Assembly (NCBI RefSeq): GCF_015207505.1
Contig: NZ_JADEWT010000033.1
Coordinates: 1-53,995, forward strand
DNA: 53,995 bases
Direction: 5' to 3'
Source: Tychonema sp. LEGE 06208
GTDB lineage: Bacteria; Cyanobacteriota; Cyanobacteriia; Cyanobacteriales; Microcoleaceae
The position numbers and the translations under genes are program-made. Each line of letters begins with the position of its first letter. Positions within the stretch are counted from its first letter, which is position 1. The notes beneath the pieces were generated by a model. The model saw only the letters and a program-made list of their open reading frames with translations. It was not told the DNA's origin and ran no database searches. Of this stretch, positions 37,441-46,461 are shown piece after piece.

Positions 37441-37499
37441 GGTTTGTAGTCAGGACTTTAGTCCGCATCAATGCGAGCACTTTAGTCCTCATTACAAAC
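37441..37499. repeat. Inverted repeat, gtagtcaggactttagtcc family
   Basis: ggtttgtagtcaggacttta and its near-complement (actttagtcctcattacaaa) form a hairpin upstream of leuB. The same family recurs at 42.74-42.81 and 44.86-45.02 kb. Confidence 0.7.
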
Positions 37500-37573
37500 T
37501 AATTTTATGACGATCGTGCGAGCAGATATAATATAATTCCTCAAGAATCTACAATCAAAACCCCAAAATTGAT

Positions 37574-38659
37574 ATGACTCAAAACTACCGCATCACTCTT
37601 TTGCCGGGAGACGGCATCGGCCCGGAAATTATCGCTGTAGCGGTAGATGTCCTGAAACTTGTCGGCAAACAATTGGACATCGGCTTTGAATTTCAAACAG
37701 CATTAATAGGCGGCGCTGCTATTGACGCAACAGGCAATCCGCTGCCCGAAGAAACTATGGAAAAATGCCGCAACAGCGATGCAGTATTACTAGCAGCCAT
37801 CGGCGGTTACAAGTGGGATAATTTGCCGCGCGAACAGCGCCCGGAAACAGGATTATTAGGAATGCGCGCCGGATTGGGATTGTTTGCAAATTTGCGTCCT
37901 GCAACTATTTTACCGCAATTAGTCGATGCTTCTTCCTTAAAAAAAGAAGTTGTCGAAGGCGTTGATATTATGGTAGTCCGCGAACTTACAGGCGGCATTT
38001 ATTTCGGCAAACCCAAAGGCATTTTTGAGACAGAAACCGGGGAAAAACGCGGTGTAAATACAATGGCTTACACCGACTCGGAAATTGACAGAATCGGGCG
38101 AGTCGCTTTTGAGACTGCCAGGAAGCGCGGAAAAAGGCTATGTTCCGTTGATAAAGCGAATGTTTTGGATGTTTCGCAACTGTGGCGCGATCGCATCATT
38201 TCCCTTTCCCAAGAATACCCTGATGTCGAACTTTCTCACCTCTACGTTGACAACGCAGCAATGCAGTTAATTCGCTGGCCAAAACAGTTCGATACCATAG
38301 TCACCGGCAACTTATTCGGCGACATCCTTTCCGACGCGGCAGCGATGTTAACTGGTAGTATTGGAATGCTACCTTCTGCTAGTTTAGGAGCAAGCGGGCC
38401 TGGAGTTTTTGAACCAGTGCACGGTTCCGCGCCGGACATCGCCGGACAAGATAAAGCAAACCCCATCGCTCAAGTTTTAAGCGCGGCAATGATGTTGCGC
38501 TATGGGTTAAATCAGCCAGAAGCTGCTAATAAAATCGAGCAAGCAGTTATCAAAGTTTTGGATAAAAATTACCGCACGGGCGATATCATGTCAGAAGGCA
38601 TGAAACAGGTCGGTTGTCGGGCGATGGGCGATGCTTTAATTGAAGTTTTGCAAGGTTAA
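37574..38659 (+). CDS. leuB: 3-isopropylmalate dehydrogenase
   Basis: The 361-aa enzyme catalyses the NAD-dependent oxidative decarboxylation of 3-isopropylmalate in leucine synthesis. Typical features: [11 protein letters not shown] at residues 9-19, the substrate-binding arginines in LRPATIL and the [12 protein letters not shown] segment, the [14 protein letters not shown] metal-binding stretch with its aspartates, and the NAD-binding [14 protein letters not shown]. The length is standard. The start ATG 37574 has no strong Shine-Dalgarno. It is convergent with the pyrF-pyrE gene. Confidence 0.97.
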   Translation: MTQNYRITLLPGDGIGPEIIAVAVDVLKLVGKQLDIGFEFQTALIGGAAIDATGNPLPEETMEKCRNSDAVLLAAIGGYKWDNLPREQRPETGLLGMRAGLGLFANLRPATILPQLVDASSLKKEVVEGVDIMVVRELTGGIYFGKPKGIFETETGEKRGVNTMAYTDSEIDRIGRVAFETARKRGKRLCSVDKANVLDVSQLWRDRIISLSQEYPDVELSHLYVDNAAMQLIRWPKQFDTIVTGNLFGDILSDAAAMLTGSIGMLPSASLGASGPGVFEPVHGSAPDIAGQDKANPIAQVLSAAMMLRYGLNQPEAANKIEQAVIKVLDKNYRTGDIMSEGMKQVGCRAMGDALIEVLQG

Positions 38660-38672
38660 TCTAATTGGCTCG

Positions 38673-38731
38673 TAGGGGCGGGTTTATGAGATTATTTGTG
38701 GGTTTCATAGATATCGGTGAACCCGCCCCTA
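38673..38731. terminator. Hairpin between convergent leuB and pyrF-pyrE
   Basis: taggggcgggttt (38673-38685) pairs with gaacccgccccta (38719-38731) around a 33-bp loop. The position between convergent genes suggests a bidirectional terminator; the taggggcggg motif is also a common dispersed cyanobacterial palindrome. Confidence 0.6.
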
Positions 38732-38745
38732 TAGGAAGTGCGGGT

Positions 38746-40224
38746 TTAACCTTCCGCAGTCAACATATTAAATTGCTCCGTATTAATGCGATTTGCTTGA
38801 TACAATATTTGAGCAATTTCTGAAAGCGCTAGCACAGAATGTGCGCGATAACCGTTGACCTGCAATTTATCTTTTACACCCTGTTCGTGGTCGATCAAAA
38901 CCACAATATCTTCTACATTTAACCCCGCAGATTTTAACTTGCCCGCACCTTCCATCACGCTTTTCCCACTAATCAAAATATCATCGACTACGACAATCGT
39001 TTCTCCCGCTTGAAAATGCCCTTCAATTAACTTACCCGCACCGTAAGTTTTCACTTCTTTGCGCGGAAAAATCATCGGACGTTCCATCCGCAATGCTAAA
39101 CCAGTTGCTGTGGGTAAAGAACCGTAGGGAATTCCGGCAATGCGATCGAATTTTAAATCCTTGAGAATGTCTGCATAGGCGCTGACAATTTGATGAAAGA
39201 TTTGCGGAATTGAGATGATTTTTCGCAAGTCGATGTAATAGGGAAATACTGCGCCCGATGCTTGTACGTGGTCGCCAAAAACTAGGCAGCCGATGTCATA
39301 AAGTTGCAAGATTAAATCGCGGTTGGGTTCTGGTTGCAAAAAACACACGTCGGGCAGCCACAATTCGCAAGTTGGACTGCCTGCGATCGCCCTCCGCCTC
39401 TGTTCGTTAATTCTATCCCGCAATTTTTCAATTTCTCGGCGCGGCTCTTGTTTCGCGAACAAACTCGGAGGAATTGGCAGCAATAAATCCTCACCATTCT
39501 TGCTTAAACCGGCCGCCAGCAGTTGTACGAGGTCGTTCTCTTCTGCGATGTCATTTTCTTCGGCGATGTCTCCTTCAACTAAAATCAGCCGTTCTGGAGC
39601 CGCTTGGCGGATGCGCGCCAACAAATCGGGCATTACTCCTACTTCCAAACCGAGTTTTTCGGGAGTTCCCCAAGTCTGAGAAAGTCGGACTAATTGCAAG
39701 TACAAAGGGTTTTCTGCAGTGGGGTATTCTTGCAAGGCGGCGGCTGACGGGTTGGCAGTGGCACAGAGGACAAAAACAGTTTTTCCGGCATATAGTAAAA
39801 ATGGTGCTACTTCGTCGAATCCGGCATAGGGACTTAGGGTAATAGCGTCAAATTGCCAGTCTTCAAATACGGTTTTGGCAAACACTCCGCTGGTGTTTAA
39901 ATCGCTGTGTTTGGCATCTAAAATTACGGGAATATGACGGGGAATTATTGTTAAAATTTGTTGCAGCAGTTCCCAGCCGGGGATGCCGAGACATTGATAA
40001 AAACCGAGGGTGAGTTTGCAGGCACAAATTAAATCGGCTGTTTGGTCGATCGCACTTTTGAACCTTCCCAACAAATCAGTCACAAAACTTTGAGTTTCTT
40101 CTCCAGTCATCGAAACCAGCGCCGGCAAGGTTTCCGGGTCTGGATCTAGGGCTAAATACAGCAAACTTTGATTGCTTTCAACAGCCGCTAACAGTTTATC
40201 GAAAAAGTGGCTTTTATTGGTCAT
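38746..40224 (-). CDS. pyrF-pyrE: Bifunctional orotidine-5'-phosphate decarboxylase / orotate phosphoribosyltransferase
   Basis: The 492-aa fusion (ATG 40224; an in-frame TTG at 40254 is less likely) performs the last two steps of UMP synthesis. The decarboxylase half (about residues 1-270) has LALDPDPETLPALV and the catalytic VILDAKHSD motif. The phosphoribosyltransferase half (about 300-492) has GIPYGSLPTATGLALRM and the PRPP-binding VVVDDILISGKSVMEG. The order PyrF-PyrE is the reverse of animal UMP synthase and is known from cyanobacteria. A small in-frame duplication, DIAEENDIAEEND, lies in the linker region of the first domain. Cytosolic. Confidence 0.92.
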   Translation of the reverse strand: MTNKSHFFDKLLAAVESNQSLLYLALDPDPETLPALVSMTGEETQSFVTDLLGRFKSAIDQTADLICACKLTLGFYQCLGIPGWELLQQILTIIPRHIPVILDAKHSDLNTSGVFAKTVFEDWQFDAITLSPYAGFDEVAPFLLYAGKTVFVLCATANPSAAALQEYPTAENPLYLQLVRLSQTWGTPEKLGLEVGVMPDLLARIRQAAPERLILVEGDIAEENDIAEENDLVQLLAAGLSKNGEDLLLPIPPSLFAKQEPRREIEKLRDRINEQRRRAIAGSPTCELWLPDVCFLQPEPNRDLILQLYDIGCLVFGDHVQASGAVFPYYIDLRKIISIPQIFHQIVSAYADILKDLKFDRIAGIPYGSLPTATGLALRMERPMIFPRKEVKTYGAGKLIEGHFQAGETIVVVDDILISGKSVMEGAGKLKSAGLNVEDIVVLIDHEQGVKDKLQVNGYRAHSVLALSEIAQILYQANRINTEQFNMLTAEG

Positions 40225-40352
40225 ATTTGGTAGGAGAGGTAAGGGGAAATACAAATTTGACTCAAAAACTGGGATTGGTGTTGTGCCGCAATCAACCGAG
40301 TTCCGTTGAAGTTTAAATTAAGAATCTTTTATCATTGTAGAAGGTAAAGACC

Positions 40353-40798
40353 ATGAAATCTGTAACTTTTGGAGCAGTTTCATTGGGACTGATTTTCGGG
40401 TTGGCTGCAGGGGCGATTGCAGGTAATCTTCAGCAAGTAAATTAGTTGCTGTCAACTAACCAGTGTCGCGGCTGCGATTTGAGAAGCATTCCCCAGCCGC
40501 AAGCTAGTTTAGTAAATGCCGATTTGCAAGGGGCGGATTTGATATCGTTTCCGGTTGCATCGGAATGATGTTAACTGTTGACTGTTAACTCTTGACTGTT
40601 AACTGTTAATTTACTATTCCGATGAAGCGAGGATTTGATATGAGAGGTGCAAATCTCAGAGAAGCTAATTTATCCTGGGCAAATTTCAGCGGGGCTTTTT
40701 TGCGACAAGCTAATTTAATTGGGGCCGATGTTACCGGGGCAAATTTGGACAATGCTAAGCTAAAAGGGGCGACTTGGGTTGACGGTAGTATCAAATAA
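40353..40798 (+). pseudogene. Pentapeptide-repeat protein gene broken by amber codon and repeat insertion
   Basis: ATG 40353 opens a signal-peptide-like sequence (KSVTFGAVSLGLIFGLAAGA) that stops at TAG 40443 after NLQQVN. The same frame continues LLSTNQCRGCDLR and NADLQGADL, expected of exported cyanobacterial pentapeptide proteins, so the TAG probably replaced a Gln codon (CAG). The frame ends at TGA 40566, inside a hairpin insertion. After it, from ATG 40622, pentapeptide units resume in a different frame (RGANLREANLSWANFSGAFL to LKGATWVDGSIK, stop 40796-40798). The pieces are clearly one ancestral gene; a 58-residue C-terminal product could still be made. Confidence 0.75.
40558..40624. 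mobile_element. Heptamer-repeat insertion bounded by 9-bp perfect inverted repeats
   Basis: catcggaat (40558-40566) and attccgatg (40616-40624) are exact inverted copies flanking about 49 bp made mostly of ttaactgttgactg heptamer units. The segment lies between two pentapeptide-encoding parts and shifts the frame, so it looks inserted. Whether it moved as a unit is inference. Confidence 0.6.
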
Positions 40799-40930
40799 GC
40801 TGTACTGTATTTAAATTTAACTTTTGGCCTGCGTCGGAATACCTAGTCCACTCATTGTTAAAAAAAAATAAGCGTACAAATAGAACTAGAACCTAAAGCA
40901 ATATCCGCCTTAGAATGTGGATGGTAATGA

Positions 40931-41641
40931 ATGATAAATTCGATCGACTTTTCGACTTGGGACGACTTGCTGCAACGCTACGTTGATGCTGGGGGCCGCG
41001 TTAATTATCGGCGCTGGAAAGCTGAGGGGGCAGATGTTTTGAGCGCTTGGCTGGCAACTTTGGCAGATGTAGATTTAGCTGCTGTTACGGATGCGGATGC
41101 GCGGCTGGCGTTGTGGCTGAATGCGTACAATGCGATCGCAATTTCTCAAGTTCTCGAAGTATACCCGATCGCGTCCATCCGTCCCAAAATTTTAGGAATT
41201 CCGAATTGGCTAGCTTTTTTGGATTTCTTCACCCGTTCAAACTCGATTATTGGCGGCAAAAAGTACAGTCTCAATCAAATCGAACACGCAATTTTGCGGC
41301 CCTCCTTTGCGGAAGCGCGCATTCATTTTGCCTTAGTTTGCGCTGCACTCGGATGTCCGCTGTTGCGTCGCGGCGCTTATTTTCCCGAGTCGGTGCGGGC
41401 GCAACTAGAGGCTGATACCAGCAGTTTTATTCGCAATCCCGATAAGGTGCGGTACGATGCTGCGAAAAAGACGCTTTATTTGAGCAAAATTTTTGAGTGG
41501 TACGGGGAGGATTTTGTGCAGGCGGCGGGTTCGGTGGCTGAGTATGTGGGCGGTTATTTGAGGCCGGAGGTGGCTGTGGATGATGAATGGGCGATCGTTT
41601 TTTTGCCTTACGATTGGAGTTTAAATCAAGTTGAGATTTGA
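40931..41641 (+). CDS. DUF547 protein
   Basis: The 236-aa protein matches DUF547, a papain-fold-like family of unknown activity: FSTWDDLLQRYVDAGGRVNY, LALWLNAYNAIAISQVLEVY, YSLNQIEHAIL, IHFALVCAALGCPLLRRGAY and LSKIFEWYGEDF. The conserved Cys in AALGCPLL and nearby His residues could form a catalytic set. No signal peptide is seen. The start ATG 40931 is preceded by ggatggtaatga, a weak ribosome-binding site. Single gene. Confidence 0.9.
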   Translation: MINSIDFSTWDDLLQRYVDAGGRVNYRRWKAEGADVLSAWLATLADVDLAAVTDADARLALWLNAYNAIAISQVLEVYPIASIRPKILGIPNWLAFLDFFTRSNSIIGGKKYSLNQIEHAILRPSFAEARIHFALVCAALGCPLLRRGAYFPESVRAQLEADTSSFIRNPDKVRYDAAKKTLYLSKIFEWYGEDFVQAAGSVAEYVGGYLRPEVAVDDEWAIVFLPYDWSLNQVEI

Positions 41642-42183
41642 GATTTTCCCAAAGCAGCAGTTATTTTTTGATGGTTGATATATAGCCTTTCTCAGAAAGA
41701 TGAGGTACTATCCGGGATTGGGCATTGGCCAAACAGGGCATTGGCCCGCGCAGGGCATTGGGCATTGGCCAAACAAGGCATACCTCACTTTTTTGAGAAC
41801 CGCTATAGAACCCATTTGAGTATCTATTCTGCGTAAATCTCAGAAACCAGTTTCTCTCTATATTTCTCGTCACCCAACCCAAAAACTCAAAGATATCAAA
41901 TGGGTTCTATAGACAAAGCTGCATAAATATTTGATTGATGAGTTAACCCCAGATTTCAAGCGGATAAACACTGATGGACGCAGATAATTTAATATAGTCG
42001 GCCAATGAGTTTCAACAGTTGACAGCTTGCTTGTTGACAGTTACCTCTTCCTTCCGCGAAGAGGTTTGCGGGTGAGGGAAATTAATTTTTCCGTTCTTCC
42101 GACAAAGGGGAAGCTTTAAACCCATTTTTTCTGGTAAAAAGCAGGATTTCAACCTGCGCTACAAGAGTTATTGGAGATGTCTA
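41642..42183. other. Gene-free region with palindromic repeats
   Basis: About 540 bp. It holds a gggcattggcc/gggcattggccaaac repeat cluster (41720-41780), the 108-bp inverted-repeat element described separately, an accgcagat-family fragment (41950-41985) and a short gttgacag repeat (42015-42045). No open frame is credible. Confidence 0.6.
41804..41911. mobile_element. 108-bp inverted-repeat element, MITE-like
   Basis: tatagaacccatttgagtat at the left and gatatcaaatgggttctata at the right are inverted copies with one mismatch or gap. The interior contains an agaaaccagtttct-type palindrome and tatttctcgtcacccaaccc, which also occurs near 48.24 kb. No coding capacity. Confidence 0.55.
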
Positions 42184-42612
42184 ATGAACAAATCTACTCT
42201 CGCTCGATCGCTCTTTTTCCTAGCTGTGTTCGCCTGCATCCAAATTCCCGCCGCAGCATTTTCGCAACCTGCAACTCGCTCTGGCTACGAAACAATTAAT
42301 CCTAAACAGTTCATAACCGATCGCAAAATTACGGTTTCCAACCCCAAAGATATCGCAGCCAAACTCTTTATTCTCGATCGAGAATCTGAAGGCAGAAAAA
42401 GCGATGGCATTTTGGTTGAATATCCCACGCGAGAAACCGCCGTAATTGTTCATACAGTCGTCGGCTTGGCTGACGATTCTGTTGCGGGAATGCGCCACCG
42501 CATCGAACTCAGGCTCAGGCAAAATAAGTGGGAAATTGTCTGGATTGGCCGACAATCGAAGTGTCAGCCAAATCGCGGACACCAAAATTGGGCAAGCGGC
42601 CGCTGTAAGTAG
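42184..42612 (+). CDS. Exported hypothetical protein
   Basis: The 142-aa protein has a clear Sec signal peptide (residues 1-26, LARSLFFLAVFACIQIPAAA, cleavage likely after AFS) and a compact mature domain of about 115 residues (NPKDIAAKLFILDRESEGRK, HTVVGLADDSVAGMRHRIEL, WEIVWIGRQSKCQPNRGHQN). I do not recognise the family; the two C-terminal cysteines might form a disulphide in the periplasm. Start ATG 42184, preceded by ggagatgtcta (Shine-Dalgarno ggag). Confidence 0.75.
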   Translation: MNKSTLARSLFFLAVFACIQIPAAAFSQPATRSGYETINPKQFITDRKITVSNPKDIAAKLFILDRESEGRKSDGILVEYPTRETAVIVHTVVGLADDSVAGMRHRIELRLRQNKWEIVWIGRQSKCQPNRGHQNWASGRCK

Positions 42613-42738
42613 AAAGATCGATCGGCTTTTTGCTGATTATCCCTGCTACCGAAAACTGCACCCCAAAAGTTTGAGGGTTTCTCAAAAAGTACGATCGCCC
42701 TTCAACATCGCATCGAATGAATTGCCCACAATTAAATT

Positions 42739-42811
42739 GGTTTGCAGTCAGGACAAAGAATGCTTACCGACTCAAAGGCGGTTGAGAAGACTCAAATCCT
42801 CACTACAAACC
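42739..42811. repeat. Inverted repeat, ggtttgcagtcaggac family
   Basis: ggtttgcagtcaggac (42739-42754) and atcctcactacaaacc (42796-42811) face each other between two convergent genes; a dispersed palindrome and possible terminator. Confidence 0.55.
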
Positions 42812-42827
42812 GATCGAACTTCTCAGT

Positions 42828-43742
42828 TTACTTGCACATGATCAAATTTCCAGCCGAGATAAATCCCGGAACAGGCCCTGAAATCTCAACCCAGTTGCGG
42901 TTTTCTCCATTCTTGTCTTTCACTAACTGGAAATTCGGCACAAGCGTTACTTGACCGTTAGCTGCTACGCCACCTTTAATCGCAGAAGTCTTTGAAGGCT
43001 CGGTGCGAATAGCCAGACCCTTGGGCGCTACCCGAGGTTCTACCTGGCGGCACAGACTGACGGGGCCTGTCGCTGCGGGCGCTGGTGTCGCTGCGGGCGC
43101 TGGTGTCGCTGCGGGCGCTGGTGTCGCTGCGGGCGCTGGTGTCGCTGCGGGCGCTGGTGTTGGTGCGGGCGCTGGTGCGGGTGCTGGTGAGGGCGCTGGT
43201 GCGGGCGCTGGTGAGGGCGCTGGTGCGGGCGTTGGTGCGGGCGTTGGTGCGGGCGCTGGCGTTGGTGCTGGCGCTGGCGCTGGTGCCGGTGCTGGTGCGG
43301 GCGCTGGACTTGGGGAAGGATTTTGACTAATTGTGCAGGAAGCTATATTAGCCTCGTTGTTGGGGTATCCGGTAGCAATGTATCCTTTTACCGGAGAGGT
43401 AATTTGAATCCAGAGGCGACCGTCGGAGGCTTTAACAGAAGTGGCACCTTGGAACAGTGTTATCTGAGTATTCATTGCTACACCGCCAACTCTTGGGGAT
43501 TTGGGGTCTGGGTTCTGACGAACGGTCAAACCTTCTTTGGGAGTGACTTTGCGGCAAAGGGGGCCAGTTTGGGCTATTTCAAAGGTGGCGCTGTTTTCAA
43601 AGGAAATATTTTCAGCATCCTGACTGGTGGTGGATATTGGTGGGGCAGCATGACCGATCGCCTGAGCCTGCAAACTTCCGGCTACAAGTGCGATCGCGCC
43701 CAGCAATACAGCGGGCTTGTTCCAGCAATTCAAGTTTTTCAT
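42828..43742 (-). CDS. Exported protein with two SH3b-like domains and a Pro-Ala linker
   Basis: The 304-aa protein has a signal peptide (residues 1-28, AVLLGAIALVAGSLQAQAIG), a bacterial SH3-like domain (about 60-137: CRKVTPKEGLTVRQNPDPKS, WIQITSPVKGYIATGYP), a linker of about 85 residues composed almost wholly of Pro-Ala with Ser/Thr (141-226), and a second SH3-like domain (229-304: CRQVEPRVAPKGLAIRTEPS, WVEISGPVPGFISAGNLIMC). SH3b domains bind peptidoglycan or proteins in the periplasm. The linker is coded by near-perfect tandem DNA repeats, so its length is probably variable between strains. Start ATG 43742. Confidence 0.85.
   Translation of the reverse strand: MKNLNCWNKPAVLLGAIALVAGSLQAQAIGHAAPPISTTSQDAENISFENSATFEIAQTGPLCRKVTPKEGLTVRQNPDPKSPRVGGVAMNTQITLFQGATSVKASDGRLWIQITSPVKGYIATGYPNNEANIASCTISQNPSPSPAPAPAPAPAPAPAPTPAPAPTPAPTPAPAPSPAPAPAPSPAPAPAPAPTPAPAATPAPAATPAPAATPAPAATPAPAATGPVSLCRQVEPRVAPKGLAIRTEPSKTSAIKGGVAANGQVTLVPNFQLVKDKNGENRNWVEISGPVPGFISAGNLIMCK
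43075..43313. repeat. Tandem repeats (18-bp and 6/12-bp) coding the Pro-Ala linker
   Basis: On the plus strand gcgggcgctggtgtcgct is repeated about four times exactly, followed by irregular gcgggcgctggt/gttggt units. Long open frames seen on the opposite strand here are composition artefacts. Confidence 0.9.
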
Positions 43743-44367
43743 CCGTTCAACTCCTCATCTCATCAAAACCATTATCTTTATTGGAGGTCAATATAGCAAA
43801 AAAATCGATTTGTATTCCATAAAAATGTTTTACATAACATTGTTTATCCTTTTTACTAAAATTTTATTCAAAAAAATTAATCTTTGCTGAATTAAGCCAA
43901 GACAAATTAAGGTGCTGCACCTGTCAATTGCTGGCTATCTTAGAACCGGAGAGGGAAAAGGGAAAAGGGGGAGGCTCAACAGTCAACAGTTAACAGTAGC
44001 TTAAATGCGTGAGTGTCGATCGCACCTCAGTCGATCTAGCCACCAAAAGTCCCAATCGCTAGCATTCCTGAAAATTCCCTAATCTGCAGATATAAAGTCA
44101 ACTGTTTAATCGCCCATCACAAATCACAAATCTAAAATAGACTGTTGAAACCCGCCAAATCTGGTATTTGGAGTCTATTCTAATAATTTCCAATCTAAAA
44201 TCTAAAATCTAAAATCTAAAATAGATAGACTGATGTTTTTTGTTTCAATCTATCAAAAGACTGATCTTTTTAAATAGAGCGTCGTTGCATAAGCTCTATC
44301 TAGAGAATGGTTCAGTCGATCGCTGCGATAGGGTAGAAATAGAATGTCAAACTTCAATTTTTAATCT
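43743..44367. other. Gene-free region
   Basis: About 620 bp, AT-rich. It contains short heptamer traces (aacagtcaacagttaac, 43979-43994) and an aatctaaaatctaaaat octamer tract (44190-44223). The 90 bp before 44368 presumably contain that gene's promoter. I see no coding remnant. Confidence 0.5.
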
Positions 44368-44811
44368 ATGAAACTGAATTATTTTACCAAAGGGCTTTCG
44401 ACTGTCGGGCGCTATCTAGCTGCAACCGTGCTTTGCGTATCAGCAATGGCATTTGTTTGGCAGGGTGCGTATTTCTCGAACACCGCAGCCCTAGCCTCTC
44501 CTGCTATAAACTCCATCGCAGCAGCAGATATTGGCGATAACGTGCAAGACAAAGCCAGCAAAGATGCTGGACGCACCAAGAATTTCATCAAAGATACAGA
44601 AGAAAAAGTTAAGGACGCCGCCAAGACAAATGCCGCCAAAGTCGATCGAGCATCGGATAATGGTAGTTTCGTAGAGCGCAAAGCGAAGGAAGATGCAGCT
44701 ACGATTGAGAAAAGAGCCGAAGAAGATTCTGCTCGCACTCAAGAAGCAGTAGATAACACCAAGAACGCTGTCGAGCGCGTTGTTGACAGCATCAAGGATG
44801 CTTTTAACTAG
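44368..44811 (+). CDS. Exported, highly charged helical protein (LEA/apolipoprotein-like)
   Basis: The 147-aa protein has a signal peptide or membrane anchor (about residues 13-45, VGRYLAATVLCVSAMAFVWQ, ending near ALAS). The mature part is a single amphipathic alanine/lysine/aspartate/glutamate-rich helix (VQDKASKDAGRTKNFIKDTE, KAKEDAATIEKRAEEDSART, ERVVDSIKDAF) with roughly 11-residue periodicity, as in late-embryogenesis-abundant or apolipoprotein-like proteins. Similar small exported proteins occur in cyanobacteria; a role in envelope or desiccation stress is speculative. Start ATG 44368. Confidence 0.7.
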   Translation: MKLNYFTKGLSTVGRYLAATVLCVSAMAFVWQGAYFSNTAALASPAINSIAAADIGDNVQDKASKDAGRTKNFIKDTEEKVKDAAKTNAAKVDRASDNGSFVERKAKEDAATIEKRAEEDSARTQEAVDNTKNAVERVVDSIKDAFN

Positions 44812-44860
44812 ACAATCAATAATATAGTGTTGGCTCGCTCCACCACGGTCAAACTGGTTC

Positions 44861-45022
44861 GTAGTCAGGACTTTAGTCCTTTTTGCCCCAAATACTAAAG
44901 TCCTCACTAAAAACCAAAAGTATTAAAGGTTCGTAGTGAGGACTTTAGTCATTCTTTTTAAGGTTCGTAGTCAGGACTTTAGTCCTTCTTTTCCCAAATA
45001 CTAAAGTCCTAACTAAAAACCA
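44861..45022. repeat. Cluster of three direct and two inverted gtagtcaggactttagtcc repeats
   Basis: ggttcgtagtcaggacttta occurs near 44867, 44930 and 44963 (middle copy gtagtgagg). Each of two copies is followed by the complementary actaaagtcctcactaaaaacc/actaaagtcctaactaaaaacc, forming hairpins. The cluster fills the gap after the exported helical protein gene, opposite the 3' end of pheS. Confidence 0.8.
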
Positions 45023-45156
45023 ATCCAATTCGGGTGAAACTCTTCAGACATCAGAGCGTGTTTTTTCGCCCTTTTCTCATACCTGGAAACCAACAGCATC
45101 ACTCTGCATTTAGCCAAACCTCCAAACAGAGCCTCAAACCGATCGCAATTCATCAT

Positions 45157-46161
45157 TTAAAATTGCCGCAAAAAGCGCAAATCGCTAGAATAAACCCGGC
45201 GAATATCGTCAATTTCATAAAGTACCATTGCGAACCGCTCCACACCAAAACCCGCCGCAAATCCAGTATATTTTTCTGGATCTAAACCGACTCCTTTAAG
45301 AACATTCGGATCGACCGCGCCGCAGCCCAAAACTTCCAGCCATTTGCCGTTCCACTGCAAATCAACTTCAGCAGAAGGTTCTGTAAATGGAAAGTAACTC
45401 GTGCGGAAACGAATCGGCAAATCTTGCCCGAACATTTGCCGCAAAAACTCTTTAATTGTGCCTTTTAAGTCAGTAAATGTCAGGCCTTCACCGATCGCTA
45501 AAAGTTCGATTTGGTGAAAAACTGCTGCGTGAGTAGCATCCACAGTATCGCGGCGGTAAACGCGGCCGGGAGAAACAATCCGAATCGGCGGTTTGTGCTG
45601 TTCCATGTAGCGAATTTGCACCGATGATGTCTGAGTCCGCAGCAAGTCGCCTCCCGGCAGATAAAATGTATCTTGCATATCCCGCGCCGGGTGGTCGGGC
45701 GGGGTGTTCAGCGCCTCAAAGTTGTAATAATCTGTTTCCATTTCCGGGCCGTTGGCGACGGTGTAGCCGAGACCGACAAAAATATCGAGAGCGCGGTCTA
45801 TGACGGCGTTTAAGGGGTGAACGCGGCCTTGGGGGCGAAAAATCCCCGGCATGGTGACATCGAGGGTTTCTGAGGCTAATTTGGCTTGGATTTGGGCAGT
45901 TTGGAGGCCGGCGCGTTTGTCTTCTAAGTCGGCTTGCAGGGCTTCTTTTACCGTATTGGCGATCGCGCCTACTTTGGGCCGCTGATCTGGCGACAGTTTG
46001 CCCATCATGCCTAAAATCTGAGATAGTTGGCCTTTTTTGCCAAGGTAGCCGACGCGCAACTGTTCGAGTTGTTCGAGGGTATTCGCCGTGGCGATCGCAC
46101 TTTTGGACTCTTGACCGAGGGTTTCTAGTTGAGTTTCAATATCGCTTAGTTGGACAGTCAT
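45157..46161 (-). CDS. pheS: Phenylalanyl-tRNA synthetase alpha subunit
   Basis: The 334-aa subunit carries the catalytic core that charges tRNA(Phe). The N-terminal coiled-coil (about residues 1-85) binds tRNA; the class II core shows [41 protein letters not shown] (motif 2), [16 protein letters not shown] and [20 protein letters not shown] (motif 3). I chose ATG 46161 ([16 protein letters not shown]) because the extra 18 codons upstream are read from an atctaaaatct repeat. The pheT partner is not nearby, as is usual in cyanobacteria. Confidence 0.96.
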   Translation of the reverse strand: MTVQLSDIETQLETLGQESKSAIATANTLEQLEQLRVGYLGKKGQLSQILGMMGKLSPDQRPKVGAIANTVKEALQADLEDKRAGLQTAQIQAKLASETLDVTMPGIFRPQGRVHPLNAVIDRALDIFVGLGYTVANGPEMETDYYNFEALNTPPDHPARDMQDTFYLPGGDLLRTQTSSVQIRYMEQHKPPIRIVSPGRVYRRDTVDATHAAVFHQIELLAIGEGLTFTDLKGTIKEFLRQMFGQDLPIRFRTSYFPFTEPSAEVDLQWNGKWLEVLGCGAVDPNVLKGVGLDPEKYTGFAAGFGVERFAMVLYEIDDIRRVYSSDLRFLRQF

Positions 46162-46302
46162 CTTGATTTTAGATTTTAGATCTGAGATTTTAGATTGAAG
46201 GCTGTTTTGAACCAAGCTGAGTTTACCGCAATCTTGGCACTACCGGCTTGTATATTTGAGATTTTAGAACAAACCGTGAAAAATGGGCACTGCGGGCGAT
46301 CG

Positions 46303-46461
46303 TTAGTCATTAGTCATTAGTCATTAGTCAGCAGTCATTAGTCATTAGTCATTAGTCATTAGTCATTAGTCAGCAGTCATTAGTCATTAGTCATTAGTCA
46401 TTAGTTAACAGTTAACAGTTAACAGTTAACAGTCAACAGTTAACAGTCAACAGTCAACAGT
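46303..46461. repeat. Heptamer arrays tcattag and aacagtt/aacagtc
   Basis: About fourteen tcattag units (with tcagcag variants at regular intervals) are followed by about nine aacagtt/aacagtc units. This is one of the longest STRR tracts in the window, upstream of pheS. Confidence 0.9.

Noticed and set aside
12131-40445. Three accessory genes (12131, 20772, 40443) each carry one in-frame TAG, suggesting amber recoding or suppression
   Set aside because: glpX, hemA and gltB all end in TAG, so amber is an ordinary stop; no suppressor tRNA is visible, other broken genes use TAA or frameshifts, and simple nonsense mutation explains each case.
43003-43330. Plus-strand frames coding AGAGVAAGAG or LRALVSLRAL repeats
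   Set aside because: Antisense shadows of the Pro-Ala linker in the SH3-domain gene, produced by GC-rich tandem repeats.
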